Below are positions 62,821 to 64,000 of a stretch of 64,000 bases of DNA, piece after piece. This DNA comes from Chloroflexi bacterium TSY (GTDB taxonomy: Bacteria > Chloroflexota > Anaerolineae > Caldilineales > Caldilineaceae), in NCBI GenBank assembly GCA_019217005.1, contig JAHBNG010000031.1, positions 62,001 through 126,000 of the forward strand, read 5' to 3'. The translations under genes and the position numbers were made by a program. The first letter of the stretch is position 1; each line of letters opens with the position of its first letter. The notes beneath the pieces were generated by a model, which did no database searches, was not told the origin of the DNA, and saw only the letters and a program-made list of their open reading frames with translations.

Positions 62821-62932
62821 GCCGTCGACATTTGCTCACGCAGTGGGTGCGTAGCACCCAACCTCTCGAGAGAAAGTATCTCTCAACACGATCAATGCAC
62901 TGAGGGCGCACGCTAAATGTCAACAGAACCGA
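62821..62932. repeat. Palindromic element sharing its end with 9144-9163
   Basis: Right end CTAAATGTCAACAGAACCGA is the exact inverse of 9144-9163. The left end (GCCGTCGACATTTGC) is a weaker inverted copy; inner hairpins GGGTGCGTAGCACCC and GAGAGAAAGTATCTCTC. It ends 21 bp before the CPBP gene ATG. Confidence 0.65.
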
Positions 62933-62953
62933 CCATTATGGAGCGTTAGCACA

Positions 62954-63679
62954 ATGGATCACGAAGAACATCCTCTGGGTGTGTCAATTGGTCTACATTT
63001 ACTGCCAGGGATCATTATCTTCCTGGCATATATCGCCATCGCGCGCGTCGTAATGACTTGGGGCTTCCCGCCAACCTTCGCCTTAGTCCTGGCCTTCGTC
63101 TTCGTTGGCATGCCGTTCCAGTTGGGAATTCTTTTCTATCAGGGCAAGAAAAGAAAGGGCGTGTTTTCCTTGGACGGTATTGTTCTATATCGCAATGCCA
63201 AACCATATTAGCTCTACCTTCTAATCGTTCCCTTACTCGGGTATGCCATTCTGCTGTCAGCCCTGATTGAGCCCGTATCGACTTTCTTAACGGACACGAT
63301 GTTCAGTGGATTACCAGAGTGGTTCCTCGACCCATCAGTGGCGCCTGAAGGTGATCTTCCCCTAGCCGTCTTATTGGTGTTCCTGATAACGAACCTCATC
63401 ATTGATGGTATTGCCAACCCCGTCGTAGAAGAGCTCTATTTTCGTGGCTATTTGCTGCCTCGTCTCTCTCGGTTCAAAGCATGGGCACCTCTTCTTCACG
63501 CCGGGTTGTTCTCAGTTGTCCATCTCTGGCAACCCCAAAATGTTCCCTTCATCTTTTTGTTGGTGCTCCCTCTTTATTACCTCGTTTGGTGGAGACAGAA
63601 TATATATTTGGCAATCGCTGTACATGCTTTGGGCAATACGATTGGCGCAGTTTTAATCTTTGGAACATATTTGGGCTAG
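62954..63679 (+). pseudogene. CPBP intramembrane metalloprotease with in-frame TAG
   Basis: The frame from 62954 runs 85 codons to TAG at 63209-63211, then continues in the same frame to TAA or TAG at 63679. The second part has the CPBP motifs VVEELYFRGYL (catalytic Glu pair), SVVHLWQPQN and VHALGNTIG. The whole (about 241 residues) is normal for the family with the stop at a Trp/Gln-compatible position (TGG or CAG to TAG). Either recent inactivation, readthrough or a base error. Membrane protease, substrate unknown. Confidence 0.8.
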
Positions 63680-63813
63680 CCATGACTGAGATGATAGGAA
63701 ATCGCATTCTCGCCTCAAAATGAATTACACCCGTCTGGTGGCATATACTGATCATTTTTGCTATACTGAAGATGAGTGATGAAAGATGCTGATTGAGTGC
63801 TAGGAGAAAATGA

Positions 63814-64000
63814 ATGGAATTGGTTTTGCAGACTGAAGCTCCTCCAATGTATCGCGACAGTTCAGGTGGAATCCGCATTGGAAACTCTCGGGTTTTGCTG
63901 GAGTTGGTGATTCGTGCATTTGAGGATGGCGCAACACCTGAGGCAATTACACAACGATATTCAACCGTAACTTTAGCAGAAGTTTATAGTGTGATTGCTT
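63814..64000 (+). CDS. DUF433 antitoxin-like protein (3' truncated by window)
   Basis: 62 visible residues: GGIRIGNSRVLLELVIRAFEDG and TPEAITQRYSTVTLAEVYSVIA are characteristic of DUF433, a short helix-turn-helix protein usually paired with a PIN-like DUF5615 toxin encoded just downstream. AGGAGA precedes the ATG at 63814. The partner would lie beyond the window. Confidence 0.85.
   Translation, partial: MELVLQTEAPPMYRDSSGGIRIGNSRVLLELVIRAFEDGATPEAITQRYSTVTLAEVYSVIA

Overview
The window looks like a chromosomal segment of a Chloroflexota-type bacterium. This is inferred from gene content: a CHAT/sigma/zinc-finger gene set, a 338-residue type I-beta DAHP synthase, archaeal-type PheRS, many Gfo/Idh/MocA and sugar-ABC genes, and very many palindromic intergenic repeats. 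No rRNA, tRNA or CRISPR array was seen. Base composition is moderate over most of the window and visibly richer in G+C from about 54 to 62 kb.

Layout. 0-9.5 kb: the 3' part of an S9 peptidase, a UxaA-family hydratase with a Gfo/Idh oxidoreductase, an IS4-type insertion sequence inserted 3 bp before the uxaA start codon, an M20 amidohydrolase and a small protein. 9.7-18.3 kb: a sigma factor, a double zinc-finger protein, a TPR-CHAT protease with an in-frame TGA near its C-terminus, an exported subtilase and a secreted-looking hypothetical. 18.5-24.2 kb: a beta-helix protein, an ammonium transporter with palindromic operators, a PGPGW membrane protein and thpR.

24.3-40.7 kb is the core of the window, an aromatic amino acid locus: promoter and terminator-rich leader, aroH, pheA, aroF, tyrA, aroA, a small-molecule kinase, a methyltransferase, aroE, pheS, pheT, a second IS4-type copy, a Phd/ParE-type toxin-antitoxin pair, trpB and trpA. 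It couples synthesis of Phe, Tyr and Trp to the charging of tRNA-Phe. 41.2-44.2 kb: a sigma-BFN-ClpN fusion gene convergent with a ClpN-site-2-protease fusion gene. 44.4-55 kb: a sugar ABC importer, an AAA ATPase with a nuclease-like tail, two Gfo/Idh enzymes, a SelA-like PLP enzyme and a beta-propeller protein, consistent with sugar or sugar-acid catabolism. 55-61.2 kb: a decayed malE, a frameshifted ABC exporter, TlpA-like thioredoxins, a membrane protein and a cysteine-rich small peptide behind four phased operator-like repeats. 62-64 kb: an epimerase, a nonsense-interrupted CPBP protease and a DUF433 antitoxin.

The strongest unexplained signals are: (1) several families of 70-160 bp palindromes that end about 20-35 bp before start codons, three of which also supply the last codons and stop of the gene before them; (2) the sigma-BFN-ClpN / ClpN-S2P pair; (3) the sigma/zinc-finger/CHAT/subtilase cassette; (4) a Phe/Tyr-rich leader reading frame before aroH; (5) the cysteine-rich peptide cassette. 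Several genes carry single-base frameshifts or nonsense codons, so assembly error has to be excluded before calling them decayed.
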